Source: CAYUQT01 sp964446835
GTDB taxonomy: Bacteria > Planctomycetota > Phycisphaerae > UBA1845 > JAFGLZ01
Assembly: GCA_964446835.1 (NCBI GenBank)
Contig: CAYUQT010000033.1
Span: 1-64,000 of the forward strand
Direction: 5' to 3'
DNA: 64,000 bases
Shown: positions 17,061 to 26,565 of the stretch, one piece after another
Layout: each line of letters starts with the position of its first letter
Numbering within the stretch: the first letter of the stretch is position 1
Translations under genes and position numbers: made by a program
Notes under the pieces: model-generated
The model's input: the letters and a program-made list of their open reading frames with translations, nothing else
Told to the model about the DNA's origin: nothing
The model's database searches: none

Positions 17061-17624
17061 TCAACTCGAAAAACGGAGCGGATCGGCGTCCAAGAGCTTC
17101 GCCAGTCGATGGGTCGCCAGACGCATCCGCGTCAGGGCCGTCCCCAGCGGAATTCCCAGCACCTCTGAGATCTGGGCGAAGGTCAATTCCCCATACACCC
17201 GCAGGACAACGACCTCCCGAAGCGATTCCGGCAGCCCGTCGACAGCCCCTCTCATCCGGTCGATATCCTCCTGACGGGCCAGGGCCTCAAGGGCCGCCGG
17301 AGAAGCATCGGCCACTTCGACGTCCTCGCTCGTCCCTCCTGTGTCCCGCCGGGGCTCTCTTCGCCGTCGCTCCATTTCCTGGAGCCACTCCCGACGGGCG
17401 ACCGACAGGACATACTGACGGATGGCATGTGGCGATCGAATATGCCGAGCCGTTTCGACCAACCGAAGCCACGTCCGATTGAACAACTCATCGGTGAGCT
17501 CGTCGCCTCCGCACATGCGTCGGATGCAGGTCCACACGCCGCGCCCGAGTCGTCCCATCAGGAACTCATAGGCCTTGGGGTCTCCGGACTGCAATCCGCG
17601 ATATGCCACAAGCCATTCGTCCAT
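17061..17624 (-). CDS. ECF sigma factor, second system
   Basis: 187 residues. Region 2 spans about 10-85, with FLMGRLGRGVWTCIRRM, the LTDELFNRTWLRLVE helix and SVARREWLQEMERR. Region 4 (about 125-180) has LPESLREVVVLRVYGELTFA followed by a LGIPLGTALTRMRLATHRL recognition helix. It leads a three-gene minus-strand unit with the anti-sigma-like and coiled-coil genes. No strong Shine-Dalgarno is visible. The promoter must lie in the 150 bp shared with the divergent permease gene, so the sigma factor could control its own operon and possibly the permease. Confidence 0.9.
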   Translation of the reverse strand: MDEWLVAYRGLQSGDPKAYEFLMGRLGRGVWTCIRRMCGGDELTDELFNRTWLRLVETARHIRSPHAIRQYVLSVARREWLQEMERRRREPRRDTGGTSEDVEVADASPAALEALARQEDIDRMRGAVDGLPESLREVVVLRVYGELTFAQISEVLGIPLGTALTRMRLATHRLAKLLDADPLRFSS

Positions 17625-17776
17625 GCGCGAGTCTTCAGGGAAAGAGGGTCATCAGGGCGCCGTTATTTTTACGCGATGATTGGGAAATGACCATCCGAAT
17701 TCTCTCCCTCCATTTGACGAAGAGGCAAGGCATCGACTATGAAAGCCCCTCGTGGCGATTGGCCGATGCACCCCCA

Positions 17777-19102
17777 ATGGCAACAGAACCTCTTCATCCC
17801 GATGGTACGGTGGATCACAGCCCCCTTCTCGTGCGAAGCCTGGGGCTGGGGTCACTGGTGATCTTCGGCATCGGCGATATGTTGGGTGCGGGAATCTATG
17901 CTCTGATTGGCCGGGCCGCCGGAATCCTGGGCAACGCGATCTGGTTGGCGTTCCTAGCCAGCATGGTGGCCGCCCTGCTGACCGGAATGTCATATGCCTC
18001 ACTCGGATCCCGGTACCCACGCGCAGCCGGAGCGGCCTATGTCACGCACCGCGCTTTCCGACTGCCCATGCTCTCCTACATCGTCGGCCTGGCCGTCACC
18101 GCCTCCGGGCTCACTTCGATGGCCGCGGCAAGCCGTGCCTTCGCCGGATACATCAGCCAGCTCGTGGGCCCCCTGCCGGCCGAGGTCACCATTGTCGGCT
18201 TCATCCTGATCCTGACCCTGATCAACTTCTGGGGAATGCGCGAAAGCACCTGGGTCAATGCCGTATGCACCACGGTCGAGGTCGCCGGGCTGCTCTTCGT
18301 CATCGCCATCGGCATCCGATACTGGGGTGGGGTCCGGTACCTCGATACTCCGCAGGCCGACGGTGTGACCGTCACCCTCGTGCTCCAGGGCGCCGTATTG
18401 ACCTTCTACTCCTTCATCGGCTTTGAGGATTTGCTCAACGTCGCAGAGGAAGTCCGCGACGTTCGCCGCACCCTGCCCAGAGCTCTTCTGCTGGCAATGG
18501 CCGCGGTGACGCTCATCTACATCGCTGTAAGCATTACAGCGGTCTCGGTGGTGCCCTGGGCCGAACTCGCCCGTTCGCCCGGCCCCCTGGTCGAGGTGGT
18601 CCGCCGGGCCGCCCCCTGGTGTCCCCCCAGCGTGTTCGCAGCCGTCGGTCTGTTCGCCATCGCCAACACGGCCCTGCTCAACTACATCATGGGGTCGCGA
18701 CTTGTCTACGGCCTGGCCCGTCATGGATTCGTGCCCAAGGCTCTGGGCCGCGTTCACGCCTCTCGGCGAACACCGCACATCGCCATCCTGGCCCTCATGG
18801 TCATCGTGCTGATCCTCGCCTTTTGGGGAGACATCTCCTCCCTGGCCAAGGCGACCTCCGTACTCCTGCTGATCGTCTTCATCATCGTCAACGGAGCCCT
18901 GATCGTGCTGCGATTCCGTCCCGATGAGCCTCGGGGAGCCTTCGAAATCCCTTCGGTCATCCCGTTGGGTGGCATCATCGTCTGCGGCCTCCTGGTAGGC
19001 CACTCCCAACGGCAAGAGCTGTGGATCGCCATATCACTCCTGATCGGAATCGCCGTGCTCTATCTCATCCTCAGACCGAGGAACATCGAGGAGATGGAAT
19101 AG
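17777..19102 (+). CDS. APC-family amino acid permease
   Basis: About 441 residues if started at ATG 17777, giving a normal short cytosolic N-terminus before helix 1. An in-frame ATG at 17687 adds 30 residues unlike the family and neither start has a clear ribosome site. About 11-12 hydrophobic helices are evident. Helix 1 carries GDMLGAGIYALIG, the glycine-rich substrate/ion site of the amino acid-polyamine-organocation family (YhdG/CAT-like branch), and helix 6 has GFEDLLNVAEEV. It is an inner-membrane transporter, probably proton-coupled amino acid uptake. It is divergent from the second ECF operon and its stop directly abuts the frame of the sialidase-like gene, so they may be co-transcribed. 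Confidence 0.85.
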   Translation: MATEPLHPDGTVDHSPLLVRSLGLGSLVIFGIGDMLGAGIYALIGRAAGILGNAIWLAFLASMVAALLTGMSYASLGSRYPRAAGAAYVTHRAFRLPMLSYIVGLAVTASGLTSMAAASRAFAGYISQLVGPLPAEVTIVGFILILTLINFWGMRESTWVNAVCTTVEVAGLLFVIAIGIRYWGGVRYLDTPQADGVTVTLVLQGAVLTFYSFIGFEDLLNVAEEVRDVRRTLPRALLLAMAAVTLIYIAVSITAVSVVPWAELARSPGPLVEVVRRAAPWCPPSVFAAVGLFAIANTALLNYIMGSRLVYGLARHGFVPKALGRVHASRRTPHIAILALMVIVLILAFWGDISSLAKATSVLLLIVFIIVNGALIVLRFRPDEPRGAFEIPSVIPLGGIIVCGLLVGHSQRQELWIAISLLIGIAVLYLILRPRNIEEME

Positions 19103-19177
19103 ATGCGGCCGGCACACTCTCTGACCGAGCCGGTGCCGCAACAGAGTTTGAGACAAACCATCCGGAGACACGACCCC

Positions 19178-20287
19178 ATGTTGAGCCGCCGCGTCTTTCT
19201 CAAATTCGGCGTTACAGCGGGTGCCTTCTGGGCGTCGGCCGCGGGCACCTCCGCTGCCGATTCCACGACCTCGGAACCGTCAGGCAGCCGACAAGCCAGA
19301 GATCGGAAACGGCTCGTTTACAGGGGAACACCACCTGATCTCTGCGTCTGCGATCAGGCCCTCCGGGTTCTACCCGATGGAACCTGGGCCATCTTCTTCA
19401 TGACCGGCGGCGACAATGAGCCTCGAAAGGCCAACTATATCGCAATGACTCGTTCGGCAGACCGAGGGAAGACCTGGGGCCGAAAGGAAACCGTTCTTCA
19501 GATAAGCGACCGCGCCTGTCTCCTGAGCGAAGCCTACATTCACAAGGACACGATCGTCATGATGGTCGTGACACACGGAGGCATTTTTGAGGACTGGCGC
19601 AGCTTCACCCTGACCAGTCGTGACGGTGGAACGACGTGGGATCCGCTGAAACCCTTTGGCCCTCTGCTCAGGCGGGCATTCGTGCGAAACCTCTACACAG
19701 CGTCCTGGGGAGAATGGTACCTGCCCTTTCAGTCGTACGACACCATGCCCGATCCAGTCCCATCCCCTCTGAAGGATGGATCTCACGCCTGCGCACGCAA
19801 TGGCGTGCTGATCAGCAGGGACGAAGGCGTGTCCTGGACCCGGTCGGCCGAACTGGGACCCGTCGCGGGATGGGCTGAGAACAATGTCGTCGAACTGCGT
19901 GACGGCAGCCTCGTCATGCTGATACGCGCCGACGGCAAGGGATACCTGCTTCGAAGCGACTCCACGGATCGGGGACGTACCTGGTCACATCCCGCCCCGA
20001 CCAACGTGCCGAACCCCGGATCGAAGTTTCGGTTGCACAGACTCCGGACCGGACGAATCATCCTCCTGCACAACGCCAACGCACAAGCCGGCATCCGAAA
20101 CCCTCTGGCGCTCTGGTGCAGTGACGACGATCTGAGAACCTGGGCCCGCAAACGCGTTCTGAGCGACTTCCCCGGACAGCTTCAGTATCCCGATGGATTC
20201 GTGGACGAAACCGAAGGGTTCATACATTTTGCCTTCGACTACAACCGACACGATCTGATCTACATGGGTGCCGTGCTCCCACCTTGA
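19178..20287 (+). CDS. TAT-exported sialidase-like BNR protein
   Basis: 369 residues from ATG 19178 (GGAG upstream). The in-frame ATG at 19103 lacks a ribosome site and would put 25 extra residues before the leader. The leader SRRVFLKFGVTAGAFWASAA is a twin-arginine-type signal. At least four Asp-boxes (S-x-D-x-G-x-T-W) are visible: SADRGKTW, SRDGGTTW, SRDEGVSW and STDRGRTW. They define a six-bladed sialidase/BNR propeller. An N-terminal Arg-Gly-Thr-Pro segment and RLHRLRTGR could provide parts of the arginine triad, but I cannot assign the triad, so the substrate is uncertain. It probably acts on exported carbohydrate along with its neighbours. Confidence 0.8.
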   Translation: MLSRRVFLKFGVTAGAFWASAAGTSAADSTTSEPSGSRQARDRKRLVYRGTPPDLCVCDQALRVLPDGTWAIFFMTGGDNEPRKANYIAMTRSADRGKTWGRKETVLQISDRACLLSEAYIHKDTIVMMVVTHGGIFEDWRSFTLTSRDGGTTWDPLKPFGPLLRRAFVRNLYTASWGEWYLPFQSYDTMPDPVPSPLKDGSHACARNGVLISRDEGVSWTRSAELGPVAGWAENNVVELRDGSLVMLIRADGKGYLLRSDSTDRGRTWSHPAPTNVPNPGSKFRLHRLRTGRIILLHNANAQAGIRNPLALWCSDDDLRTWARKRVLSDFPGQLQYPDGFVDETEGFIHFAFDYNRHDLIYMGAVLPP

Positions 20288-20325
20288 GCCGGGTGGCCGG
20301 GTGCTTGATGCCGTGAAGTCGATTG

Positions 20326-20357
20326 GGCTCTGCCTCGGCGAGTGAAGCCGCAGAGTC
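20326..20357. terminator. Possible hairpin between convergent genes
   Basis: GGCTCTGC pairs with GCAGAGTC (one G-T) around a loop that can itself pair GGC with GCC. It lies between the ends of two convergent genes (20287 and 20416). No U-tract follows on either strand, so intrinsic termination is doubtful. Confidence 0.25.
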
Positions 20358-20415
20358 TGACATCAGGCATGCGTCCGATCCCCGAACCCTGCGCGGGAGA
20401 CCCACCGTCTCACCT

Positions 20416-22701
20416 TCACGGCTCGCCAACGATAAACACCGACCGATGCCCTGGCAGATCGAGGGAAAACACGGTGACGTCCTGCTCTCCGCAACGCTCG
20501 GACACGCACGCGGGCCCGGTGATTTCGCCCGTATGCGGGTCCCATCGTTCCAGCCGCAACTTGCCGCGAAGTCGGATCTTCGGATGTACGGCAGTCTCGC
20601 TGGAATTCGCGAAGAAGTAGATGTCCTGTCCCTGTTTAACCTTGTGGATGTACGTCAGATTCCCCCCTCTGACCTCGACAGAATCCGTGAATGCAACGTC
20701 CGGAACCGCGATCGCTTCATCCACAACCGCTCTCAGTGAGGAAGGATCGCACCGACCGATGAAACGTGCACGCCCTCTCTTCTCTCCCCCCCGCGATGCG
20801 TCCGCCTTCAGGGGCTGCAACGAGACCGGATCGATTCCGAACATCTTGCGTATGGTCTCACGCACCTCGGCGTCCTTGTCCCTTTCAGCGGACTGATACG
20901 GCAACTGCGTCGTAGCGATGACCGACCCGCCGGCGTCGTGAAACGCCTTGATCTTCTGAAGATTGGCCCAACCAATGACCTTCATGCCCGGCATCAGCAA
21001 GAGCCGGTATTCCTCATGATTGACGCGATTGCCCAGACACAACGTTCGGCCTTTCACCTCACACCGTTCATCCAGCGTGTCGGGGTGCAGATACGTAAAG
21101 TCCCGACGAACCTGAAGCGAGAGCACCTCGCCCACGTTCATGAAGTCGACCTCCGGCAGTGGCGCACCGCCTGTGTTGGGCGCACCGGATTCGAAACGAT
21201 AGCCTCCCTGAAGCGTGGCGATCGGATAGAACACGCCGATGTCCGCCACATGCCTGCCCCCCTGCAACATCATGTTCAGCCGGCCGATGTACTCGTTGTA
21301 AGCGGGCAGCGCGGGACCATACTGCGGATGCCGCCACGACAGCTCGGGCGGAAAGACGATCTTCGCCGGATCGGTCCATACCGCGTGCGGAACCATGAAG
21401 TTGATCCCCTTGGCGTAGAGATCCATGGCCATCCGATACAGCATCGAAACCGGCATCTTGTCGATGGCCCCGTACGTCTCGCACATGACCAGCGGCCGGT
21501 CCCAGTTGTACGCCGCCGAACTGATCAGCTTGTAAGCCCGCTGCGTTCGGCCGAACGTGAAGATCTCGTCGATGCCCGGGATCTCCTGGTACTTGAACGC
21601 CAGCAGCAGATCACCCGAGATCGAGGTCACGTTATCGATCTGCTCCTGGTCCATGTGGCCCGTGAGCTTCAGCCGGTGGGCCGTGCACCAGTCGTTCATG
21701 ACCTTGATGTACTCCGTTGCGAAGAGCTCGGCCCGCAGGCCGAACAGCAGGTTCCTCGCAGCCGACGTCTCCGGACCGATGTCACACCACAATGCGGGAT
21801 AGTATGGCACAGGGCTGAACCCGTGCCTGGCCTGGAATGCGCGATTGAAGCCGTCAGTCCATGTCCTCCCCCCATCGGTCCAATACAGCGTGGGCTCGTC
21901 ATAGAATACGCTGTCGATCGTTGTGCCGAAGTACTTCTCGAACCGCTTGTAGTATTCCTCGTGAACGATCTTCAGAAACGCCTCGGTGGCGCGGCGATCG
22001 AGGTAGTCCATCAATTCCAGACCCTTGAGCCCGGGATGGTCATGCTTGAACGGCCCCTGCCGGACGCACACGAAGATCATGACCCTCCAGTCGCCCGCGG
22101 GTGCATCCCATACGAGCCGGCTGCCCCCCTGCGTGCAGGAGGAGATGTCGATTCTCTGCTTCGTGGCATTCTCCATGGCCACCACACCCATGAGTGTCCC
22201 CGTCGGAATCGACGCCTCCAGTCGCACCGGCCCCCTGACCTCGCGGACGTGCATATCCAGCCGCTTCATCGTCAGCTCGGGAAAACGCCGCGCGAACTGG
22301 CCCCCGGCCGTCCCGCTGGGGAAGGCGTATTCGTCATAGAGGCACAGCTTCATGCCCAATCGGGCGGCGGTCTCGACCGTCACACGGTATCGGTCGAAGA
22401 ACGTGTCGGTCAGATACACGTTCCGATCGTCCCATGGCAGAATGCCGAAGCCGTAGTAGCGGCTCTCATGGAACGATCGCGTCACGATCTCACGAAGCTC
22501 ATCCGGCGTGACGTTGGGCTTGTTCCAGAACCACAATGGCCGGGAGGAGCACTCAACCGGAGGGCGCTGAAATGCCGGACGCGAGAACTCACAGGGAGCC
22601 AGCCCGGCCTCGGCCCCGAGAGCACTGGGAACGGTCACCAGAAAGATCCACACCCACCCGACACACGACGCATTGAGCATCTTCCGCATGACACCCCTCA
22701 T
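20416..22701 (-). CDS. Exported GH106-like glycosidase (alpha-L-rhamnosidase type)
   Basis: About 761 residues. ATG 22701 has GGAG 10 nt upstream; TTG 22704 and ATG 22689 are alternatives. A signal peptide ends near ALGAEAG. The start of the mature protein (SSRPLWFWNKPNVTPDELRE, then YGFGILPWDD) matches the GH106-type TIM-barrel opening. Later segments (IDSVFYDEPTLYW, LTGHMDQEQ, and a GATase-like DIGVFYPIATL domain near residues 490-640) fit that architecture, and a short beta domain closes the protein. A rhamnosidase or related exo-glycosidase role on plant- or algal-type polysaccharide is inferred. It follows the 821-aa gene by about 85 bp on the same strand and is likely co-transcribed with it. 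Confidence 0.7.
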   Translation of the reverse strand: MRGVMRKMLNASCVGWVWIFLVTVPSALGAEAGLAPCEFSRPAFQRPPVECSSRPLWFWNKPNVTPDELREIVTRSFHESRYYGFGILPWDDRNVYLTDTFFDRYRVTVETAARLGMKLCLYDEYAFPSGTAGGQFARRFPELTMKRLDMHVREVRGPVRLEASIPTGTLMGVVAMENATKQRIDISSCTQGGSRLVWDAPAGDWRVMIFVCVRQGPFKHDHPGLKGLELMDYLDRRATEAFLKIVHEEYYKRFEKYFGTTIDSVFYDEPTLYWTDGGRTWTDGFNRAFQARHGFSPVPYYPALWCDIGPETSAARNLLFGLRAELFATEYIKVMNDWCTAHRLKLTGHMDQEQIDNVTSISGDLLLAFKYQEIPGIDEIFTFGRTQRAYKLISSAAYNWDRPLVMCETYGAIDKMPVSMLYRMAMDLYAKGINFMVPHAVWTDPAKIVFPPELSWRHPQYGPALPAYNEYIGRLNMMLQGGRHVADIGVFYPIATLQGGYRFESGAPNTGGAPLPEVDFMNVGEVLSLQVRRDFTYLHPDTLDERCEVKGRTLCLGNRVNHEEYRLLLMPGMKVIGWANLQKIKAFHDAGGSVIATTQLPYQSAERDKDAEVRETIRKMFGIDPVSLQPLKADASRGGEKRGRARFIGRCDPSSLRAVVDEAIAVPDVAFTDSVEVRGGNLTYIHKVKQGQDIYFFANSSETAVHPKIRLRGKLRLERWDPHTGEITGPACVSERCGEQDVTVFSLDLPGHRSVFIVGEP

Positions 22702-22786
22702 CAACGTTCAACTCCGAAGGCCTGCCCACAATCACCCCGCGCGGGCTGTCTCCTGCTCGCCCGATCTCCTTCAGCCCCGCCGCAGA

Positions 22787-25252
22787 CTACGGCAGAAGAT
22801 GCTGCCTGGCGAAGTATTCCCTGGTCAACTCATCCGGAGTGATCGATCCCGCAGGCAACCGACATGCCCCGTTCGCCGTGCAGGTCACCTCCAGCCGGAT
22901 CGGCTCACGGCCAAACGTCACTCGCCCGTGGGCCATCTTCGCCGCAGGGTCCACCACGAAGTCGGCTCGCTTGCCATCGACGCTGACCTGTTCAATCCCC
23001 TTGCCTCCCGTCGCGACAAGCACCGTATCCTCCAGGCCCGACGGTCCAAAGAGTGTCAGCGAAAGCTTCGACGCCTGGCCGTCCCATGTTTCTGAAATCC
23101 GCTTGCCTCCCCACTGATGATAGGGCACCCCTTGCGGCGTTTCGCGGATGGTAAAGAGTTTCAGTTGCCGAGCGGCCAGGGTCATGTCAGCAAACTGCTT
23201 CAACACGCCGTCCCCGGAGACGGTCACACTCTTCCGAAGGTTGACGTCATACACCGAATAGGAGCGATCGGGAACCAACGACAGCTTGTCCGTCTGATGG
23301 AAGACCAGCGACGTCTTCGTGGCCGCCTTTCCCATGTTGGCCAGCGCGATGAGCGTCTCATTCCATACCCTGTTGTGATAGACCGTCGCGTACGTATATC
23401 GCGCCGTCGTGGTGAACATCTCTTTGGATCGAGCGAAGTAGTACGGCTCCGATTCGTACATCCCGAAGTAATACTGTGCGAGGTTGTACGTCCTGACGAA
23501 CACAGGCTCGATCGCTTTCACGCCGGCCGCGTAGGGAAACTTCTTCGGCCAGAGCCGCCAGTCGAGGTAGCAGTATTGCCCGCCCCCGGTCAGCAGATCG
23601 AAGGCGTAGGCGATCTCCGCGCCGCACCGCGTGGTCTCGGAGTCGCCCGCGAACAGGCTGCCCTGGGCCTCCATGTTCTTGAACGATCCATATGTGTCCC
23701 AATAGACCTCCACCGACGGGAAACTATAGCCTTCACCGAAGAGGTGACAGTCGAACGCCGACATGCTCGGCAGGATGAAGCCCATACTGCAATGATCGAT
23801 CAGTACCGCGTGGGGGCATTTCGACAGGAGGGTCTGCCGCCGGCGCCAGTTCATGTCGTGCAGCTCGATGAGGCAGTCGTAGACCTTCTGTGGATGCCCG
23901 TGCTCCTTCCAGAGCGTGCAGTCGGCATAGGGCAGGTTGTCATCGATATACATGCCGTCCACCGGATACCTCTCGAGCATCCGCTTCTTGCATTCAATCC
24001 GATAATCGGCCAGCCCGTTCGGCGAGGACAGACACGTCGACAGCAGATCGCAGTAGGGGTCCATCTTGGCCTTGTACTTGCCACCATAGTTGAACCCCTG
24101 CCAAAGCGGCCACTTGCCCGCGGCACGCAGGTCGACCACCCCCGGCGCGTTGGCGTACATCAGGTCGGCGTTAGCCGTCCATATGAACAGCATCCCTGCA
24201 TCATGGACGGTCTTCAGCACGCGATCGAACTCACCGGCCGGCGGACGCGGCTCCCCAGGCGTACCCAGGCGATGCATCTGAAAGAGCGTGAAGCCAAGCC
24301 GGGAAGCCGCGTAGATCTCCTCATCCGTCGGGTAGGGATACTTCTGGTCTCCGATCCAGATGAACATCCGAAGATCGTGCCACCTCGGATGCGGAAGGCG
24401 GTTGGGCGCCACCGCAAGCCCCACCCGAAACCGGAATTCCTCACCCGAACGCAGCGTATAGGCCGCTCCACCGGAGGCGATGTGGATGACATGCTGGGTC
24501 AGAACGACCGATGCCCGATCCCCCTTCTTCTCGTCCACCCGAAGCGAAGCGGTCTCGACCTTGTCCGACGAACGGTGAATGCCGCCGCGATCCGTGAACA
24601 CGGCCAGGGCCGCCTCCGTACTGAACACCTCCAGGCACGAGGTCAGCGTTGTCAGACCGACGGTCTTCCCGGCCTCCGGCAACCCGCCCTTGTAGCAGTC
24701 GACGCCATTGGTATCGCGTCGCTTGTGCAGATACTGGCCGAACTGCCCCACCGCGCTGACTTGACAGGTGATCCCCCGCCGAATCGCCAGGTCCTTCTTC
24801 GGCCTGAGAGTACACTCCATGACGACGACGCCGTCGTTGTAGAACGTGCTCCGCAATACGTGGGCCAAGTCGGACCCCAGCCCCCCTTCCGTGCGCAGAA
24901 TCGCCTTGTCCTTGCCTTGGGTGATGATCGTTGTGGTGCCAACGGCGCCGGACAGGCGAGTATCGTCGATGAGCACATCGGCCGGTCCACGAAGCGACGT
25001 CACAACCCGCCCCTGCCGTGTCACATCAAGGCCGACAATGGCGCCCGTACCTTTGTCGACGGAATATCGAAAGACAGGTCCCTGGATGATGATCTTCGCC
25101 CCTTCGACCCGGCAGCTCAGGTCTTCCGACGGAAGGGGTTCCCGCAAGACCTGTGAGATCGTGTTACTGGTGGGAGACGCGGCCTCAAGCGTCAACGTGC
25201 ACACCAGGAGAACCATCGGAATTGAAGCCTGCCAGACCAGTCGTGTCTTCAT
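22787..25252 (-). CDS. Exported glycoside-hydrolase-like protein (DUF6259-like)
   Basis: 821 residues, GGAGG 7 nt before the ATG. The signal peptide ends near LTLEAAS. Residues about 30-300 look like a galactose-mutarotase-type beta-sandwich. The middle (about 300-620) has the look of a TIM barrel, with MYIDDNLPYADC, a possible catalytic Asp pair at a strand end, and AVLIDHCSMGF. A beta-sandwich completes the C-terminus. The overall plan resembles DUF6259-type putative glycosidases, with moderate certainty. It heads the two-gene unit with the GH106-like gene and probably acts on the same polymer. Confidence 0.65.
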   Translation of the reverse strand: MKTRLVWQASIPMVLLVCTLTLEAASPTSNTISQVLREPLPSEDLSCRVEGAKIIIQGPVFRYSVDKGTGAIVGLDVTRQGRVVTSLRGPADVLIDDTRLSGAVGTTTIITQGKDKAILRTEGGLGSDLAHVLRSTFYNDGVVVMECTLRPKKDLAIRRGITCQVSAVGQFGQYLHKRRDTNGVDCYKGGLPEAGKTVGLTTLTSCLEVFSTEAALAVFTDRGGIHRSSDKVETASLRVDEKKGDRASVVLTQHVIHIASGGAAYTLRSGEEFRFRVGLAVAPNRLPHPRWHDLRMFIWIGDQKYPYPTDEEIYAASRLGFTLFQMHRLGTPGEPRPPAGEFDRVLKTVHDAGMLFIWTANADLMYANAPGVVDLRAAGKWPLWQGFNYGGKYKAKMDPYCDLLSTCLSSPNGLADYRIECKKRMLERYPVDGMYIDDNLPYADCTLWKEHGHPQKVYDCLIELHDMNWRRRQTLLSKCPHAVLIDHCSMGFILPSMSAFDCHLFGEGYSFPSVEVYWDTYGSFKNMEAQGSLFAGDSETTRCGAEIAYAFDLLTGGGQYCYLDWRLWPKKFPYAAGVKAIEPVFVRTYNLAQYYFGMYESEPYYFARSKEMFTTTARYTYATVYHNRVWNETLIALANMGKAATKTSLVFHQTDKLSLVPDRSYSVYDVNLRKSVTVSGDGVLKQFADMTLAARQLKLFTIRETPQGVPYHQWGGKRISETWDGQASKLSLTLFGPSGLEDTVLVATGGKGIEQVSVDGKRADFVVDPAAKMAHGRVTFGREPIRLEVTCTANGACRLPAGSITPDELTREYFARQHLLP

Positions 25253-25557
25253 GAGGGATCCTCCGGAAGCTGTCCGTGTTCAAGGAACGATAGCGGAGCA
25301 CGATCCGCTCTTCCAGCATCTCACGCCGCCCGGCCCGGATGATTGCATTGACACCACGACCACATCGACCTACGCTCCTCCGGCGGTGCGGTGCGGACGC
25401 CGTTGTCGGACAGGTTTCTCGAAGTGTTGGATCGCAGGACCGCCTGCCGCAGCCGCAGGGGGGCCAACAGGCAGTCGTCCGCATGCGAGGGTGCTCCGGG
25501 CGGATGTTCCATCGCCCACAGGCCAGAACGCATGGTATCCATTGTCCAGAGGCCACC
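25253..25557. other. Divergent intergenic region, 305 bp
   Basis: Separates the glycosidase unit (leftwards) from the SGNH hydrolase gene (rightwards) if the latter starts at GTG 25558. An open frame extends upstream to 25339, but its composition (Gln, Arg, His and Pro rich, no fold) looks non-coding. No clear promoter elements are visible. Confidence 0.4.
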
Positions 25558-26565
25558 GTGACAACAAGGCAACGGCACCTTCTCCCGCGAGTCTTCTTCG
25601 CCGTATGCGTAGCCGGAACAACCTGCGCCGTTGCCTACGTCGCCGACAGACTGCTGGGTCTCGGACTCTACGGACGGTTCCTGGCAGGACGTGAGAAACT
25701 CGTGCGGCCCAGCGATCAGATCGTGTGCTATTCTGACAGCCGTCTGGGCTGGCGACTGATTCCCGACGCGAAGGCCACCTACCATAAACAGGACTATACC
25801 GCCACTTACACAATCGACCACGATGGAAACCGAATGACTCCGAGTGTGCCGGCCAGTGGCCCCCTGGTGATACTTCTCGGTTGTTCCTACACGTTCGGCG
25901 AGGGCGTCAACGACAACGAAACCTTCGGTGCCGTCCTTCAAAACGAATACTGGCGACGATACCGCATTCGTAACCTCGCCTGCATGGCCTATTCCACGAC
26001 ACATGCCATGCTCCGGCTTGAGGATGAATTGCGAAGAGGCGAGAAGGTCCATCTCGTTATCTACGGCTGGATTTTCCATCATCGAATGAGGAACTACCGT
26101 CGACGAAGCTGGCTCTCCATGTTTGGCGCGAACGGTCCACGAAATCCCTTCTTCGAACTGGAGCACGGACGCCTCGTTCAGCACGACCCTATCAGCCCCA
26201 ACGAGGGGATTCCTGATGAGGACCCCTCCCTCGCGAAGCGGGAATGGAGCGTGACGATAGAACTGATCAAGTCGCTCTACAACACGTGTGAACGCAACCA
26301 CATAGCGTTTCTCTGTCTCATGCTTCCATGGGCGCTCACCAGCCAGACACAGGATACTGACGAACCCCTCCGATCGCTCTTTCGTTCCAGCCCCATCAAC
26401 TGCCTCGACCTCTCCCACAGCCCCGAACTGCTGAACAAGGATCTCTACTTCCTCGACTGCCATCCAAAGGCAACATGGCATCGAAAGGTAGCACGCATTA
26501 TCAGCGAAGACATCGACCCGCAAACCGGAGGATTCCGGCCCACCTCAACCTCGCCGAGCCGCTGA
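25558..26565 (+). CDS. Membrane-anchored SGNH/GDSL-type hydrolase
   Basis: 335 residues from GTG 25558 with AGAGG upstream; the in-frame start at 25339 is judged too long. An N-terminal hydrophobic helix (about 8-30) anchors or exports it. SGNH block I is LLGCSYTFGEG with S110 as nucleophile; the usual Asp of GDS is Cys here. Block V is D300-C-H302-P, the D-x-H variant found in membrane-anchored SGNH and AlgJ/AlgX-like acetyl-esterase or acyltransferase proteins. An Asn in MAYSTTHAM or nearby may serve block III. It probably adds or removes ester groups on an exported polymer; the substrate is unknown. Confidence 0.75.
   Translation: MTTRQRHLLPRVFFAVCVAGTTCAVAYVADRLLGLGLYGRFLAGREKLVRPSDQIVCYSDSRLGWRLIPDAKATYHKQDYTATYTIDHDGNRMTPSVPASGPLVILLGCSYTFGEGVNDNETFGAVLQNEYWRRYRIRNLACMAYSTTHAMLRLEDELRRGEKVHLVIYGWIFHHRMRNYRRRSWLSMFGANGPRNPFFELEHGRLVQHDPISPNEGIPDEDPSLAKREWSVTIELIKSLYNTCERNHIAFLCLMLPWALTSQTQDTDEPLRSLFRSSPINCLDLSHSPELLNKDLYFLDCHPKATWHRKVARIISEDIDPQTGGFRPTSTSPSR

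Noticed and set aside
17687..17776. 30-residue N-terminal extension of the permease
   Set aside because: No ribosome site, unlike the family, and it would leave only 62 bp to house two divergent promoters.
20938..25156. Long plus-strand open frames opposite the two glycosidase-like genes
   Set aside because: They show the same GC-driven antisense effect. The minus-strand frames carry signal peptides, ribosome sites and coherent folds.
25339..25557. 73-residue N-terminal extension of the SGNH hydrolase
   Set aside because: Composition is non-coding in style and would precede the membrane anchor. GTG 25558 has an upstream AGAGG.
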